A DNA stretch of 64,000 nt from Chryseobacterium piperi (GCF_002285635.2 NZ_CP023049.2:4216001-4280000), one strand, 5' to 3'. Shown: positions 32,373 to 41,312, counted from the stretch's first letter. Notes: generated by a model from the sequence alone, not told the origin. Made by a program: numbers and translations.

Positions 32373-32756
32373 TTAATGAGACTGGGGATCAAAATAAGCT
32401 TTAAAAGTAAGCGGGTTTTCGGTTTTGTCTTCAGCTTCCTCAAGATACTCAAGGTACTCCTCCTGATGCTTTTCCATATAGATCATGACGATGGCCAGGT
32501 TGATAAATAGGTTTTTGTCTTCAGAATGTAAAGTTAATGCAGTCTTTAAATACACTAATGCCTTTTCGTTCTCTCCCATATCAGAATAGATTGCACCCAT
32601 ATTGATTAAAGCGGACGTGTTTTTGGGTTCAATGCTTAAAATTTCATCTAATTCTTTGATTAAAAGTTCATTGATGGTATCCCAATGATCATCATTTTCC
32701 CATCTTTTTGCCTGGAGTTTTTTTACGTTTTCTAATCTTAATGTTATATTATCCAT
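32373..32756 (-). CDS. Tetratricopeptide-repeat protein
   Basis: A 127-residue cytosolic helical protein with two to three TPR units, seen in SALINMGAIYSDMGENEKALVYLKTALTL and LFINLAIVMIYMEKHQEEYLEYLEEA. TPRs mediate protein-protein contact; the partner is unknown. It is separated from its neighbours by about 80-120 bases. The end is acidic. Confidence 0.7.
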   Translation of the reverse strand: MDNITLRLENVKKLQAKRWENDDHWDTINELLIKELDEILSIEPKNTSALINMGAIYSDMGENEKALVYLKTALTLHSEDKNLFINLAIVMIYMEKHQEEYLEYLEEAEDKTENPLTFKAYFDPQSH

Positions 32757-32838
32757 GATCTGAAATTACTAATGGTCATTGGTTATTTTTTAGGTTTTAT
32801 CTGATACGAAGTTCGGAATAAAAAACAGAAGTAATATC

Positions 32839-33747
32839 CTATTTATTATTTTGGTTAGCAGGCAGGATCCATTGTATTAAACTTTCACGTTCTACAATAT
32901 TCCAGGAGTGCGGATGCTTTTTTCCATTCGCTCTGATTCCTCTGTTTTTTGTTTTTATAAATTCAGCTTGCTGGTTTCCTAAATCAAGTAGAGATAAATA
33001 AGCCTTTTCTAGTTTATAGGCATTGAGATCTTCATACTTTCGGTTTTTATTCTTCATTTGCCATTCCAGATCGGGTTCACAATACAGCCTTACTTTAATG
33101 TTTCTTAAATCTTTTATATTTTCAAGGGAATTTAATGATACAAGATAGGGCGAAAAGCTTTTGTATTTCTCGATGTTTTGTTTTGGATTACCGATTTCTT
33201 TTTCCAATAAATTAACTAAAAAGTGTCCTTCTTCTACAGCTTCCTGGTCTATATTTTTTGTGATATCATTTTTTGCCCCTTGATATAATTCTTCAAGATC
33301 AATCGGTGAATCAACAACGATGAGACCCTTGGGCTGGATTGGGTTTCTTGTTTTTATGAGATAGCTGGACAATAAAATGGCAACATTACCGCCACTGGAA
33401 AACCCTCCAATAAATATATTTTCTTTTTTGATGTTGTTTTCATTAAAGATGCTATTTAATGTTTGCGCATATTCTTTCTTTTCCACTTCGGTTAAGTAAA
33501 GCTGCTGATTGTAATCGAGAAGTAAGGTACTGATTCCTTCTTTTTCAATATCTTTTAGAAATTTAGCTTCAGTCTTTGTATTTTCAATGTCACAAGGATA
33601 GCATGGGAATAGAACAAGTACTGCTTTTTGTTGAGGTGTTATTTTCAATTCAAAGTGATTCCCTTTTATTGTTTTTATTTCCTGGCCGCTTATTTTGTAG
33701 GATAACAGAAAGCATAAGAAGAGGGGGATACAGATATTTTTAAACAT
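32839..33747 (-). CDS. Exported alpha/beta hydrolase
   Basis: A 302-residue protein with a signal peptide (MFKNICIPLFLCFLLSYKISG) and an alpha/beta hydrolase fold. The nucleophile elbow is GGFSSGGN near residues 112-119; a catalytic His is likely in KKHPHSWNIV near 276. The oxyanion side reads LVLFPCYPCDIENT. It probably acts on an ester or peptide substrate in the periplasm or at the cell surface. It lies downstream of a methyltransferase gene with a terminator-like hairpin between them. Confidence 0.75.
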   Translation of the reverse strand: MFKNICIPLFLCFLLSYKISGQEIKTIKGNHFELKITPQQKAVLVLFPCYPCDIENTKTEAKFLKDIEKEGISTLLLDYNQQLYLTEVEKKEYAQTLNSIFNENNIKKENIFIGGFSSGGNVAILLSSYLIKTRNPIQPKGLIVVDSPIDLEELYQGAKNDITKNIDQEAVEEGHFLVNLLEKEIGNPKQNIEKYKSFSPYLVSLNSLENIKDLRNIKVRLYCEPDLEWQMKNKNRKYEDLNAYKLEKAYLSLLDLGNQQAEFIKTKNRGIRANGKKHPHSWNIVERESLIQWILPANQNNK

Positions 33748-33782
33748 ATTAATTTTATGATTTAGCCAAGTTCTAAAAATAG

Positions 33783-33811
33783 AAAAAGCTTTTGAAGTTC
33801 AAAAGCTTTTT
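33783..33811. terminator. Hairpin between the methyltransferase and hydrolase genes
   Basis: AAAAAGCTTTTGAA-G-TTCAAAAGCTTTTT, a 14-bp palindrome with A/T tails in both directions. Confidence 0.65.
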
Positions 33812-33841
33812 AATTGTATCCTTGAAATAACAAAAAGTAGG

Positions 33842-34573
33842 TTATTTTTCTACTGAAATCAAGAGCATCATGGGACGTCTTAATTCGTCTTTCATTTCTG
33901 CGAACTCTTTTAGCATTTGATCGCTAGGTTCCGGTTCGGTAATTTCTTTTATCTTGAAACCTTGTTTTAAAAGACTGCTGAGGTAACCGGTCAGAGTTCT
34001 ATGATATTTTACTACATTTTCGCCTAAAAATGTAGTATCTCTTTTTCCTTGAATAAAATAATGATCTACAGGCCAATGCTGTTTTTCTCCATGAGACCCA
34101 TAAGCCCAGTCCTGACTTCCTTCTGCTGTGAATATGGGGTGTTCTACTGAAAATACAAAATGTCCGCCAGGCTTTAGCCATTGGCATATATTCTGAGCCA
34201 TTGTATTAAATGATTCTATATAATGGAAGGTTAAAGAGCTTAATATAAGATCAAATTGCTCAGCAGGATAGTCAACCTCTTCAAGAGCTTTTTGTACATA
34301 TTCAATGCCATCAAGCTGATTAATTTCTCTGGCTTTTTCCAGCATTTTTTCGGAAAGATCAATCCCTGTTACAGATTTTGCTCCCTGCTCGACGGCATAC
34401 CGACAATGCCAGCCAAAACCACATCCCAGATCAAGCACTGTTTTTCCGGTGAAGTCCGGCAGCATCTTTTTAAGAGCATGCCATTCTCCGGCTCCTTCCA
34501 ATCCTATTTGAGAACGAAGCATTTTTTCATATTGCTCAAAAAAAGAGCTATCGTCGTATTTATTTTCTTTCAT
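33842..34573 (-). CDS. Class I SAM-dependent methyltransferase
   Basis: A 243-residue Rossmann methyltransferase. Motif I is TVLDLGCGFGWHCRYAVEQG (residues ~45-64), motif II TGIDLSEKMLEKAREI, and a post-motif FDLILSSLTFHYIESFNTMAQNICQWLKPGGHFVFSVEHP. This resembles the UbiE/BioC-like 'methyltransferase type 11' group; the substrate is unknown. It sits 27 bases after the M3 peptidase on the same strand, likely in one transcript. Confidence 0.85.
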   Translation of the reverse strand: MKENKYDDSSFFEQYEKMLRSQIGLEGAGEWHALKKMLPDFTGKTVLDLGCGFGWHCRYAVEQGAKSVTGIDLSEKMLEKAREINQLDGIEYVQKALEEVDYPAEQFDLILSSLTFHYIESFNTMAQNICQWLKPGGHFVFSVEHPIFTAEGSQDWAYGSHGEKQHWPVDHYFIQGKRDTTFLGENVVKYHRTLTGYLSSLLKQGFKIKEITEPEPSDQMLKEFAEMKDELRRPMMLLISVEK

Positions 34574-34600
34574 TACAGAATATCTGATTTTTGTATGATA

Positions 34601-36619
34601 TTATCCAAAAGCTCTTTTCAGCAGGCTTTCTACTTTGGGTTCGCTTCCTCTGAAGTTTTTATACAGTTCCATCGGATCTTTTGTACCTCCTGAAGAGAGA
34701 AGTATTTTATATTTAGCAGCAATTTCAGGGTTAAAAATTCCGTTTTCTTTAAAATATTGAAATGCATCGGCATCCAGTACTTCCGCCCACTTGTACGAGT
34801 AATAGCCTGCAGAATATCCACCCTGGAAAATGTGTGAGAAACTTGGGCTCATAGCTGTTTCAGGGTTAGAAGGATAAAGCTGAGTTGCTTTTGTATACTG
34901 ATCTTCAAATTCTTTCACACTTTCGTTGCCTAATTCTCCTACATTAGTATGATACATCATATCCAGAATTCCGAAACCTAATTGCCTCATCGTCTGATAG
35001 CCTTCCATAAAGTTTTTGGATTGTTCTATTCTTTCGATTTTATCATCAGGAAGCACTGCTCCGGTTTTATAATGCTTGGCAAAAGTCTTCAGGAATTCGG
35101 GTTCGTAACAGAAATTTTCAAGAAACTGTGATGGTAATTCTACGAAATCCCACTTTACGGAAGTTCCTGAAAGACCCGGGTACTGAGTATTAGCCAGTAT
35201 TCCATGAAGGGCGTGACCAAACTCATGGAATAATGTGGTTACCTCCTGGAATGTCAATAAACTAGGAGTATCTTTTGTCGGTTTACTAAAATTGCAGACA
35301 ATAGAGATATGCGGACGTGAATTTTCGCCATTCTTTTTGTATTGATTTTTGTAGCTTGTCATCCATGCTCCCGCTCTTTTTCCTTTTCTTGGAAAATAGT
35401 CTACATAAAGTAAAGCCTTATATTCGCCATTTTCTTTTACTTCATAGGTTTTTACATCATCGTGATATTTCGGAATGTCATTTCTTTCCTCAAAGGTTAG
35501 CCCAAAGAGCTGATGCGCTAATCCGAATACGGCATCTTGTACCTGGTTCAATGGGAAATATGGTTTTAGCTCTTCGTCATTCAGATCAAATTTTGCTTTA
35601 CGAAGTTTTTCAGCATAAAACGGATGATCATAAGACTGCATTTCATCAATACCATCAGCCTTAGCCAATAATTTTAATTCATCAATTTCTGTTGTGGCAA
35701 AAGGCTTCGCTTTTATCAACAGCTCATTCAAGAAGTCAAGAACCTTGGTGGGGGATTTTGCCATTCTTTCTTCCAAAACAAAGTCAGCATAATTTTTATA
35801 TCCCAGCAGCTCTGCTTTTTGCTGTTTTAGGCTGACAATCTCTTTGATGAGCTCCTGATTATCGAACTCTCCGCCGTCAAATGATTTTTTACCATTCGCT
35901 AAAGCCAATTCTTTTCTCAGTTCACGATTTTCTGCATAAGTCATGAATGGAATATAGCTGGGGTATTGTAATGTTATTACCCATCCTTCCAGATTTCTTT
36001 CTTTAGCCTCTTCAGCGTATTGCTCAATTATAGCATCCGGGATTCCTGCTAAATCGTCTTTGTTGGTGATATGTTTAAAATAAGCATTAGTAGATGCCAG
36101 TACATTTTGTCCAAATTTCAGTGATTTTAAAGACAGATCCATATTGATCTTCTTTAGTTTTTCTTTATCCTCCTCATTCAGTAAAGCTCCACTTCTTACA
36201 AAACCTTTATATGTTTCTTCCAAAAGCATTTTTTGTTCTTCATTGAGATTGTATTTCTCTCTTTCATCATATACTTTTTTAATCTTGTTGAACAAAGGTT
36301 CGTTCTGGGAGATCTTTGAAGAATATTCTGTTAAAATCGGAGATACTTCTTCCGCTATCTGTTGCAGTTCATCACTTGTTTCAGCAGAATTTACATTGAA
36401 AAAAATATTGGAAAGAACATCCAGCTTTTCACCTGAATAAGCTAAAGCTTCAATAATATTTTCAAAAGTGGGTGTTTCCGGATTATTGACAATTGCATTG
36501 ATTTCGTCTTCAGATCTTTTGATTAACTCTTTAAAAGCAGGAAGATAATCTTCATTTTTAATATGATTAAAAGGTGCAGTATGGTAGGGGGTATTGAAAT
36601 TTTCTGTTAGAATATTCAT
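34601..36619 (-). CDS. M3-family metallopeptidase (oligopeptidase A / Dcp-like)
   Basis: A 672-residue zinc peptidase that trims oligopeptides and signal-peptide fragments. The zinc motif HEFGH is at 465-469 (TTLFHEFGHALHGIL), with the third ligand Glu about 27 residues later in DFVELPSQFLENF. Early helical regions and the late SPSFSHIFQGGYSAGYYSYKWAEV stretch, with conserved Tyr/His for substrate binding, are present. Length matches the thimet oligopeptidase/Dcp branch. No signal peptide is seen, so it is cytosolic. Confidence 0.92.
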   Translation of the reverse strand: MNILTENFNTPYHTAPFNHIKNEDYLPAFKELIKRSEDEINAIVNNPETPTFENIIEALAYSGEKLDVLSNIFFNVNSAETSDELQQIAEEVSPILTEYSSKISQNEPLFNKIKKVYDEREKYNLNEEQKMLLEETYKGFVRSGALLNEEDKEKLKKINMDLSLKSLKFGQNVLASTNAYFKHITNKDDLAGIPDAIIEQYAEEAKERNLEGWVITLQYPSYIPFMTYAENRELRKELALANGKKSFDGGEFDNQELIKEIVSLKQQKAELLGYKNYADFVLEERMAKSPTKVLDFLNELLIKAKPFATTEIDELKLLAKADGIDEMQSYDHPFYAEKLRKAKFDLNDEELKPYFPLNQVQDAVFGLAHQLFGLTFEERNDIPKYHDDVKTYEVKENGEYKALLYVDYFPRKGKRAGAWMTSYKNQYKKNGENSRPHISIVCNFSKPTKDTPSLLTFQEVTTLFHEFGHALHGILANTQYPGLSGTSVKWDFVELPSQFLENFCYEPEFLKTFAKHYKTGAVLPDDKIERIEQSKNFMEGYQTMRQLGFGILDMMYHTNVGELGNESVKEFEDQYTKATQLYPSNPETAMSPSFSHIFQGGYSAGYYSYKWAEVLDADAFQYFKENGIFNPEIAAKYKILLSSGGTKDPMELYKNFRGSEPKVESLLKRAFG

Positions 36620-36668
36620 TGTTTATTTTTTTATTAATGTAAGAATAATTTGTAAAAAATGAAATCCT

Positions 36669-36676
36669 CAAAAATA
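36669..36676 (-). promoter_or_regulatory. -7 box of the M3 peptidase gene (TATTTTTG)
   Basis: TATTTTTG on the minus strand, 49 bases before the ATG at 36619. Confidence 0.4.
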
Positions 36677-36736
36677 GTGCCTTATTATCAAGTTATGACA
36701 AAGATGCTTATCTTTAGTTATTTAATGATTCACCTA

Positions 36737-38191
36737 ATGAAAAAAATACTCTTTTGCTGTCTTTTCGTATATGGTTTCGCTGATGCTCAAATGGAGATCC
36801 AGCCCTATGGTGCTACGCCTTCTGAAAGACAACTGGCCTGGCATGATATTGAAGTTTATGGACTGATTCATTTTACACCTACGACTTTTGAAGATAAAGA
36901 ATGGGGATATGGTGATGCTGATCCGAAAATTTTTAATCCTACCCATTTTGATGCAGATCAAATTGTAAAAGCAGCTAAAGCCGGCGGATTAAAAGGAATA
37001 ATATTAGTAGCCAAGCATCATGACGGGTTTGCATTATGGCCTACTCAAACAACGGGATATAATATCTCAAAAAGTCCTTTCAGAAACGGTAAAGGAGATA
37101 TGGTAAAAGAGGTACAGCTTGCTGCTCAAAAATACGGATTGAAATTCGGTGTTTATTGTTCCCCGTGGGATAGAAATAATCCGGAATATGGAACAGCTGA
37201 TTATCTTTCAGTTTATCAGGCCCAGCTAAAGGAACTATACAGCAATTATGGAAACCTGTTTATGAGTTGGCATGATGGTGCGAATGGTGGAGATGGTTAT
37301 TATGGAGGTGCCAGGGAAACAAGGAATATAGATAATACCGTTTATTATGATTGGAAAAATACCTGGAATATTACCCGTAAAATGCAGCCTATGGCTAATA
37401 TATTCAGTGATGTTGGTCCTGATGTTCGATGGGTAGGTAATGAAAAAGGTCATGCCGCTGAAACAAGCTGGGCAACCTTTACTCCGTTGGCTCCGGAAGG
37501 AAAAAATGAAGCTGTACCCGGACAGGCTAACTATCCGCAGAGTCCTACAGGTATAAGGAATGGACAATTTTGGATGCCGGCGGAATGTGATGTTCCCCTC
37601 AGAAAAGGTTGGTTTTTTCATGCTCAGGAGAAACCCAAGACTCCCGAAGCTTTATTTGATCTTTACCTGAAAAGTGTTGGGAGAGGTGCCGGATTAGACT
37701 TAGGGCTGGCTCCAGATACCCGAGGTCAGCTTCATGAAGATGATGTAGCAGCATTACAGACTTTTGGAATGATGATCGAAAAGACTTTTGCTAACAATCT
37801 GGCGAAAGGAGCGACTATCAAAACAAGTAATAGCAGAGATCAAGTGCATATTCCTGCTAATTTATTAGATAATGATCAACATAGTTTTTGGGCAACTTCG
37901 GATAATGTACATCAAGCAAGCCTGGAAATCAACCTTCCCGTTCCCCAAACATTTGATATCATAAGCTTGCAAGAGTTTATTCCTTTAGGACAAAGAATTG
38001 AAGCCTATACTATTGAAGTGTTTAACGGTAAGGTATGGGAAAAGATTTACGATGGGACGAGCATTGGAGCCAAGAGATTGATTAAGTTGACTCATCCGCT
38101 TACCACTGACAAACTGAGAATTAATATCACAGAATCGCCGGTTTGTATTACACTCAGTGAGCTAGGGCTTTATAAAAAAACAATACTGTAA
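36737..38191 (+). CDS. Alpha-L-fucosidase (GH29) with C-terminal F5/8 type C domain
   Basis: A 484-residue secreted glycosidase from ATG 36737, where a signal peptide begins (MKKILFCCLFVYGFADA). The longer frame from 36659 lacks one. The GH29 core shows YGLIHFTPTTFEDKEWGYGD, AKHHDGFALWPTQTT and the nucleophile region FMSWHDGANGGDGYYGG. A DNA/sugar-binding discoidin domain follows from about residue 345 (AKGATIKTSN, FWATSDNVHQASLEINL, KLRINITESPVCITLSEL). It releases terminal fucose from host or algal glycans. No polysaccharide utilisation genes are next to it. Confidence 0.9.
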   Translation: MKKILFCCLFVYGFADAQMEIQPYGATPSERQLAWHDIEVYGLIHFTPTTFEDKEWGYGDADPKIFNPTHFDADQIVKAAKAGGLKGIILVAKHHDGFALWPTQTTGYNISKSPFRNGKGDMVKEVQLAAQKYGLKFGVYCSPWDRNNPEYGTADYLSVYQAQLKELYSNYGNLFMSWHDGANGGDGYYGGARETRNIDNTVYYDWKNTWNITRKMQPMANIFSDVGPDVRWVGNEKGHAAETSWATFTPLAPEGKNEAVPGQANYPQSPTGIRNGQFWMPAECDVPLRKGWFFHAQEKPKTPEALFDLYLKSVGRGAGLDLGLAPDTRGQLHEDDVAALQTFGMMIEKTFANNLAKGATIKTSNSRDQVHIPANLLDNDQHSFWATSDNVHQASLEINLPVPQTFDIISLQEFIPLGQRIEAYTIEVFNGKVWEKIYDGTSIGAKRLIKLTHPLTTDKLRINITESPVCITLSELGLYKKTIL

Positions 38192-38286
38192 CGATATGAA
38201 TACTCAGCTTACAGTGGATCTTAGTATGTCATTCTACTTTTTTGATAATCTTGTCATAAGAGAAGAAAGAATTCTACCGGAACATT

Positions 38287-38294
38287 TACTTTTG
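38287..38294 (+). promoter_or_regulatory. -7 box of the SRPBCC gene (TACTTTTG)
   Basis: TACTTTTG fits TAnnTTTG, 25 bases before the ATG. Confidence 0.45.
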
Positions 38295-38319
38295 ATCTAA
38301 CATTTAAACTATAAAAACT

Positions 38320-38850
38320 ATGAAAACAATTTTGAAAATTTTGGGAATATTGATCGTACTGGCCATTTTATATGTAGTCTTTGCTATGTTGGTTTTTAGT
38401 AAAGACTATCATTTTGAAAGATCAGTTATTATTAATGCTCCTAAGGAAAAAGTATGGCAACATGTAGGATCTACAAAAGCATTTAATACATGGAACCCTT
38501 TCGCCAAAGCAGATAAGAATATTATGATTACATATTCGGGAGCCAGTGGTGAAGTAGGGGATTCGTACCACTGGAAAGGTAATGATGAAGTAGGTGAAGG
38601 GGAACAGACTGTAACTGCGGTAGTGCCTAATGAAAAACTAACCAGCAAACTTCATTTTATCAAACCTTTTGAAGGAGATGCAACTGCGAATTTTATTTTG
38701 ACTCCGGAAGGAAATAAAACAAAAGTAACCTGGGCCATGGATAATGAGCTCAATACGATGATGAAAGTGATGAAGCCTATGATGGATAATCAAATGGGAA
38801 AAACCTTTGACCAGGGCTTAAGGGAGCTGAAAAAATTAGCAGAACAATAA
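38320..38850 (+). CDS. SRPBCC-family (polyketide cyclase/dehydrase-like) membrane-anchored protein
   Basis: A 176-residue protein with one N-terminal helix (ILKILGILIVLAILYVVFAMLVF) and a Bet v 1-fold SRPBCC domain: FERSVIINAPKEKVWQHVGSTKAFNTWNPF at the front and GEGEQTVTAVVPNEKLTSKLHFIKPF in the centre, with a long C-terminal helix. Such proteins bind hydrophobic ligands; the ligand is unknown. It has its own promoter and terminator. Confidence 0.82.
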   Translation: MKTILKILGILIVLAILYVVFAMLVFSKDYHFERSVIINAPKEKVWQHVGSTKAFNTWNPFAKADKNIMITYSGASGEVGDSYHWKGNDEVGEGEQTVTAVVPNEKLTSKLHFIKPFEGDATANFILTPEGNKTKVTWAMDNELNTMMKVMKPMMDNQMGKTFDQGLRELKKLAEQ

Positions 38851-38856
38851 AAAATG

Positions 38857-38886
38857 AAAGCCTTGTCAATCCACAAGGCTTTTTTT
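38857..38886 (+). terminator. Intrinsic terminator after the SRPBCC gene
   Basis: AAAGCCTTGT-CAATCC-ACAAGGCTTT plus TTTT. Confidence 0.85.
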
Positions 38887-38963
38887 AAAACATAGTTTTA
38901 ATTTTTTTGGAAGATAAATGTATTATTTAAAAAAATATTATCTTTATGTAAAGATTTAGATTT

Positions 38964-39413
38964 ATGGAGAAGATCGTATTTGAAAAAAATGATATAAGAA
39001 CCTATGTCAAAAATGTGATTGCTGAAAAAATAGATAAATTAAAAAAATTCATAGAATTTACTTTAGATGCAAGTCGCGATATCAAAAAAACTCCAAAATA
39101 TGACAGCATGCGTGAGGAAATGCAGGAAGAGATTTATCAGATGCAGAAACAGCTTGGAGCTCTCAATGATTTGCAGAGGAATATGTCAAGAGTTTTAAAT
39201 AATACTACAGAAAGGGTACAAATAGGTTCTTTAGTCATTACGAATAAAGCCCGTTTTTATATTTCGGTTTCTTTAGGAGAATTCTTTTTTGAAGGAGACC
39301 GGTTTTATGCAATATCTCCCGAAAGCCCAATGGCAAAAAAAATGATGGGAATGAAATCCGGAGATGCCTTTACGTTAAATAATATTCATCAGGAGATCGT
39401 AGAGGTCTTATAA
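38964..39413 (+). CDS. GreA/GreB-like C-terminal domain protein
   Basis: A 149-residue protein. The N-terminal half is a charged helical hairpin (DKLKKFIEFTLDASRDIKK, EEMQEEIYQMQKQLGALNDL). The C-terminal half has GSLVITNKARFYISVSLGEF and SPMAKKMMGMKSGDAFTLNN, which recall the GreA/GreB C-terminal domain (GSxV...SPLGxALLGKxxGD). It could bind RNA polymerase as a Gre-like or Rnk-like factor. The acidic tip residues needed for transcript cleavage are not evident, so regulation without cleavage is an option. Flavobacterial homologues are often labelled '3-oxoacyl-ACP synthase' without support. Confidence 0.6.
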   Translation: MEKIVFEKNDIRTYVKNVIAEKIDKLKKFIEFTLDASRDIKKTPKYDSMREEMQEEIYQMQKQLGALNDLQRNMSRVLNNTTERVQIGSLVITNKARFYISVSLGEFFFEGDRFYAISPESPMAKKMMGMKSGDAFTLNNIHQEIVEVL

Positions 39414-39456
39414 TTTTTTTAGTGTTACATAGATCTTACGATTTTCATTTCAAAAT

Positions 39457-39496
39457 AAAGTAAAAACTTCAAATTTAATTTGAAGTTTTTACTTTT
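39457..39496. terminator. Bidirectional palindromic terminator
   Basis: AAGTAAAAACTTCAAAT and its complement flank a short AT loop: a ~17-bp stem with T tail on the plus strand. Confidence 0.75.
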
Positions 39497-39527
39497 AAAA
39501 ATACAGGTATAAATAGATTACATATTG

Positions 39528-39535
39528 TAATTTTG
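39528..39535 (+). promoter_or_regulatory. -7 box (TAATTTTG) five bases before the nitroreductase gene
   Basis: The box ends at 39535 and the ATG is at 39541, predicting a leaderless mRNA; the upstream GTG overlaps the box and is not the start. Confidence 0.55.
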
Positions 39536-39540
39536 TGTTT

Positions 39541-40053
39541 ATGAATAAGACCGAAACTTTAAAAACAATTATAGAACAAAGAAGAAGTATTTTCCCTAAA
39601 GATTATACGGAAACAGAAATATCACAGGATGTTCTTGATGAGATCCTGCACTCCGCTACATTGGCTCCGAATCATAAGCGTACAAAACCATGGCGTTTTA
39701 AAATATTTAAAGGGGAAGAAAAAGCTCAGCTGGCTGCCGAAATGCAAAGTATTTATAAAGCAACACAACCTGAACAAACATTCCTGGAGAAAAAATATAA
39801 TGATATAGGCTTTAAAATTAATAAAGCGGATGTTGTGGTGTCTATTGTCGTTAATTTCAGTGGAATGGTTCCTGAGTGGGAAGAAATTGCAGCGGTTTCC
39901 ATGGCTGTACAAAATATGTATCTTACCTGCACAGCCAATGAAGTAGGTTGTTACTGGAGCTCTCCCGGTATTGTCAGTCACTTGAAAGATTCTTTAACCA
40001 TTGAAGAAAACCAAAAATGTTTAGGGCTTTTCTATATGGGAAGATTGGATTAA
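39541..40053 (+). CDS. Nitroreductase family protein
   Basis: A 170-residue FMN-dependent reductase. The FMN-binding start IIEQRRSIFPKDYTETEI, then LHSATLAPNHKRTKPWRFKIF and the late GCYWSSPGIVSHL fit the compact YdjA/TM1586-like nitroreductases. Such enzymes reduce nitroaromatics, quinones or enones with NAD(P)H. The start ATG (MNKTETLKTI) is set by the promoter box. Confidence 0.88.
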   Translation: MNKTETLKTIIEQRRSIFPKDYTETEISQDVLDEILHSATLAPNHKRTKPWRFKIFKGEEKAQLAAEMQSIYKATQPEQTFLEKKYNDIGFKINKADVVVSIVVNFSGMVPEWEEIAAVSMAVQNMYLTCTANEVGCYWSSPGIVSHLKDSLTIEENQKCLGLFYMGRLD

Positions 40054-40060
40054 TTGAGTC

Positions 40061-40114
40061 AATTTGAAAATCTATTAATGAAAAAAAATATCAAATTATT
40101 GCATTTTCAAATTA
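40061..40114. repeat. AATTTGAAAAT ... ATTTTCAAATT inverted repeat upstream of rpsP
   Basis: AATTTGAAAAT (40061-40071) and ATTTTCAAATT (40103-40113) are 11-bp complements. The 13-base word CATTTTCAAATTA here also occurs twice before the RNase P RNA gene (49998-50010, 50014-50026). Confidence 0.6.
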
Positions 40115-40132
40115 CCAAATCAAAAAATTGTT

Positions 40133-40140
40133 TATCTTTG
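40133..40140 (+). promoter_or_regulatory. -7 box of rpsP (TATCTTTG)
   Basis: TATCTTTG followed by CAC, the same TATCTTTGCAC as in the RNase P RNA promoter. Confidence 0.6.
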
Positions 40141-40188
40141 CACACTTAAATATTTAACTGGGACGAGTTCCCTTAAAATTCAAACATT

Positions 40189-40758
40189 ATGTCAGTAAAA
40201 ATCAGATTACAAAGACACGGTAAAAAAGGAAAACCTTTTTTCCACATCGTGGTTGCAGATTCTAGAGCAAGAAGAGATGGTAGATTCATCGAAAAACTAG
40301 GAACTTACAACCCAATTACTAACCCTGCAACTATCGATTTGAACGTTGATTCTGCTGTAAAGTGGTTAAACAACGGTGCTCAACCAACTGATACTGCAAA
40401 AGCTATCCTTTCTTACAAAGGAGCACTTTACAAAAAACACTTACAAGGTGGTGTTGCTAAAGGAGCTTTTGATGAGGCTGAAGCTGAAAAGAGATTCGCA
40501 GCTTGGGTAGATGCTAAAGAACAAAAAGTACAAGGAAAAGTAGAAGGTTTAACTAAAGCTCAGGCTGATGCTAAAAAAGCTGCTTTAGAAGCTGAAGCTA
40601 AAGTAAATGAAGCTAGAGTAGCTGCTGCTGCACAAGCTGAAGCTGATGCTAAGGCTGCTGAAGAAGCTGCTAACGCACCTGCTGAGGAAGTTGTTGCTGA
40701 AGAAACTACAGAAGGAGAAGCTCCTGCTGCAGAAACTGAAGAAAACACTGAAGCTTAA
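40189..40758 (+). CDS. rpsP: 30S ribosomal protein S16 with long Ala/Glu-rich tail
   Basis: A 189-residue S16, where the usual length is 80-90. Residues 1-90 are the canonical fold (VKIRLQRHGKKGKPFFHIVVADSRARRDGRFIEKLGTYNPI). The additional ~100 residues are helical and rich in Ala, Glu and Lys (QADAKKAALEAEAKVNEARVAAA), ending in an acidic Ala/Glu tail (VVAEETTEGEAPAAETEE). Extended S16 is known in flavobacteria; the tail's role is unknown. It is co-transcribed with rimM, 11 bases on, from a strong promoter. Confidence 0.95.
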   Translation: MSVKIRLQRHGKKGKPFFHIVVADSRARRDGRFIEKLGTYNPITNPATIDLNVDSAVKWLNNGAQPTDTAKAILSYKGALYKKHLQGGVAKGAFDEAEAEKRFAAWVDAKEQKVQGKVEGLTKAQADAKKAALEAEAKVNEARVAAAAQAEADAKAAEEAANAPAEEVVAEETTEGEAPAAETEENTEA

Positions 40759-40769
40759 GAAACACCTGT

Positions 40770-41312
40770 ATGCGTAAAGAAGATTGCTATTTTTTAGGAA
40801 AAATCACACGCAGACATGGCCTTGCGGGAAACGTTATTCTTAAATTGGATACCGATCAACCCGAACTTTACAATAAACTGGAATCAATATTCGTTGAAAT
40901 CAACGGATTATTGGTTCCTTTTTTTATTGAAAAATCTTCATGGAGCAAATTAGATGCTCTGAATATTGCTTTCAAAAATTCCTCTGAGGCATTAGTAGAA
41001 CAGTCACTGGGTAAAAGTGTTTACTTACCACTTGCTACGCTGCCCAAACTTTCCGGTAAAAAGTTTTATTATCATGAAGTCATCGGATTTAATATTCTTG
41101 ATGAAAATGATAATGACTGTGGTGTCATCAGATCTATTAACGATCAGACCGCTCAGAATTACTTTGTGACCAACCTGGATGGAAAAGAGGTCGTTATTCC
41201 TATTATTAAAGACTGGATTCTTGAAGTAAACAGAGAAGAAAGGTTTATTAAAATGCAATTGCCTGAAGGTCTTATCGATGTCTTTTTAGTTCCTTCTAAA
41301 AAAGACGAGTAA
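40770..41312 (+). CDS. rimM: Ribosome maturation factor RimM
   Basis: A 180-residue 16S rRNA processing factor that binds S19 and helps assemble the 30S head. The N-terminal domain begins CYFLGKITRRHGLAGNVILK; the C-terminal PRC-barrel has VIGFNILDENDNDCGVIRSI and DGKEVVIPIIKDWILEVNREERFIKMQLPEGLID. Operon with rpsP, the usual arrangement (rpsP-rimM). Confidence 0.93.
   Translation: MRKEDCYFLGKITRRHGLAGNVILKLDTDQPELYNKLESIFVEINGLLVPFFIEKSSWSKLDALNIAFKNSSEALVEQSLGKSVYLPLATLPKLSGKKFYYHEVIGFNILDENDNDCGVIRSINDQTAQNYFVTNLDGKEVVIPIIKDWILEVNREERFIKMQLPEGLIDVFLVPSKKDE

Noticed and set aside
36144..36440. A 98-codon plus-strand frame inside the M3 peptidase gene, and similar long antisense frames inside pdhB, valS, OstA-like and aminotransferase genes
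   Set aside because: They are shadows of well-supported genes, with low-complexity translations and no promoter or ribosome-binding features.
38196..38300. A 34-codon frame between the fucosidase and SRPBCC genes
   Set aside because: It overlaps the SRPBCC -7 box (38287-38294) and has no recognisable similarity; likely chance.
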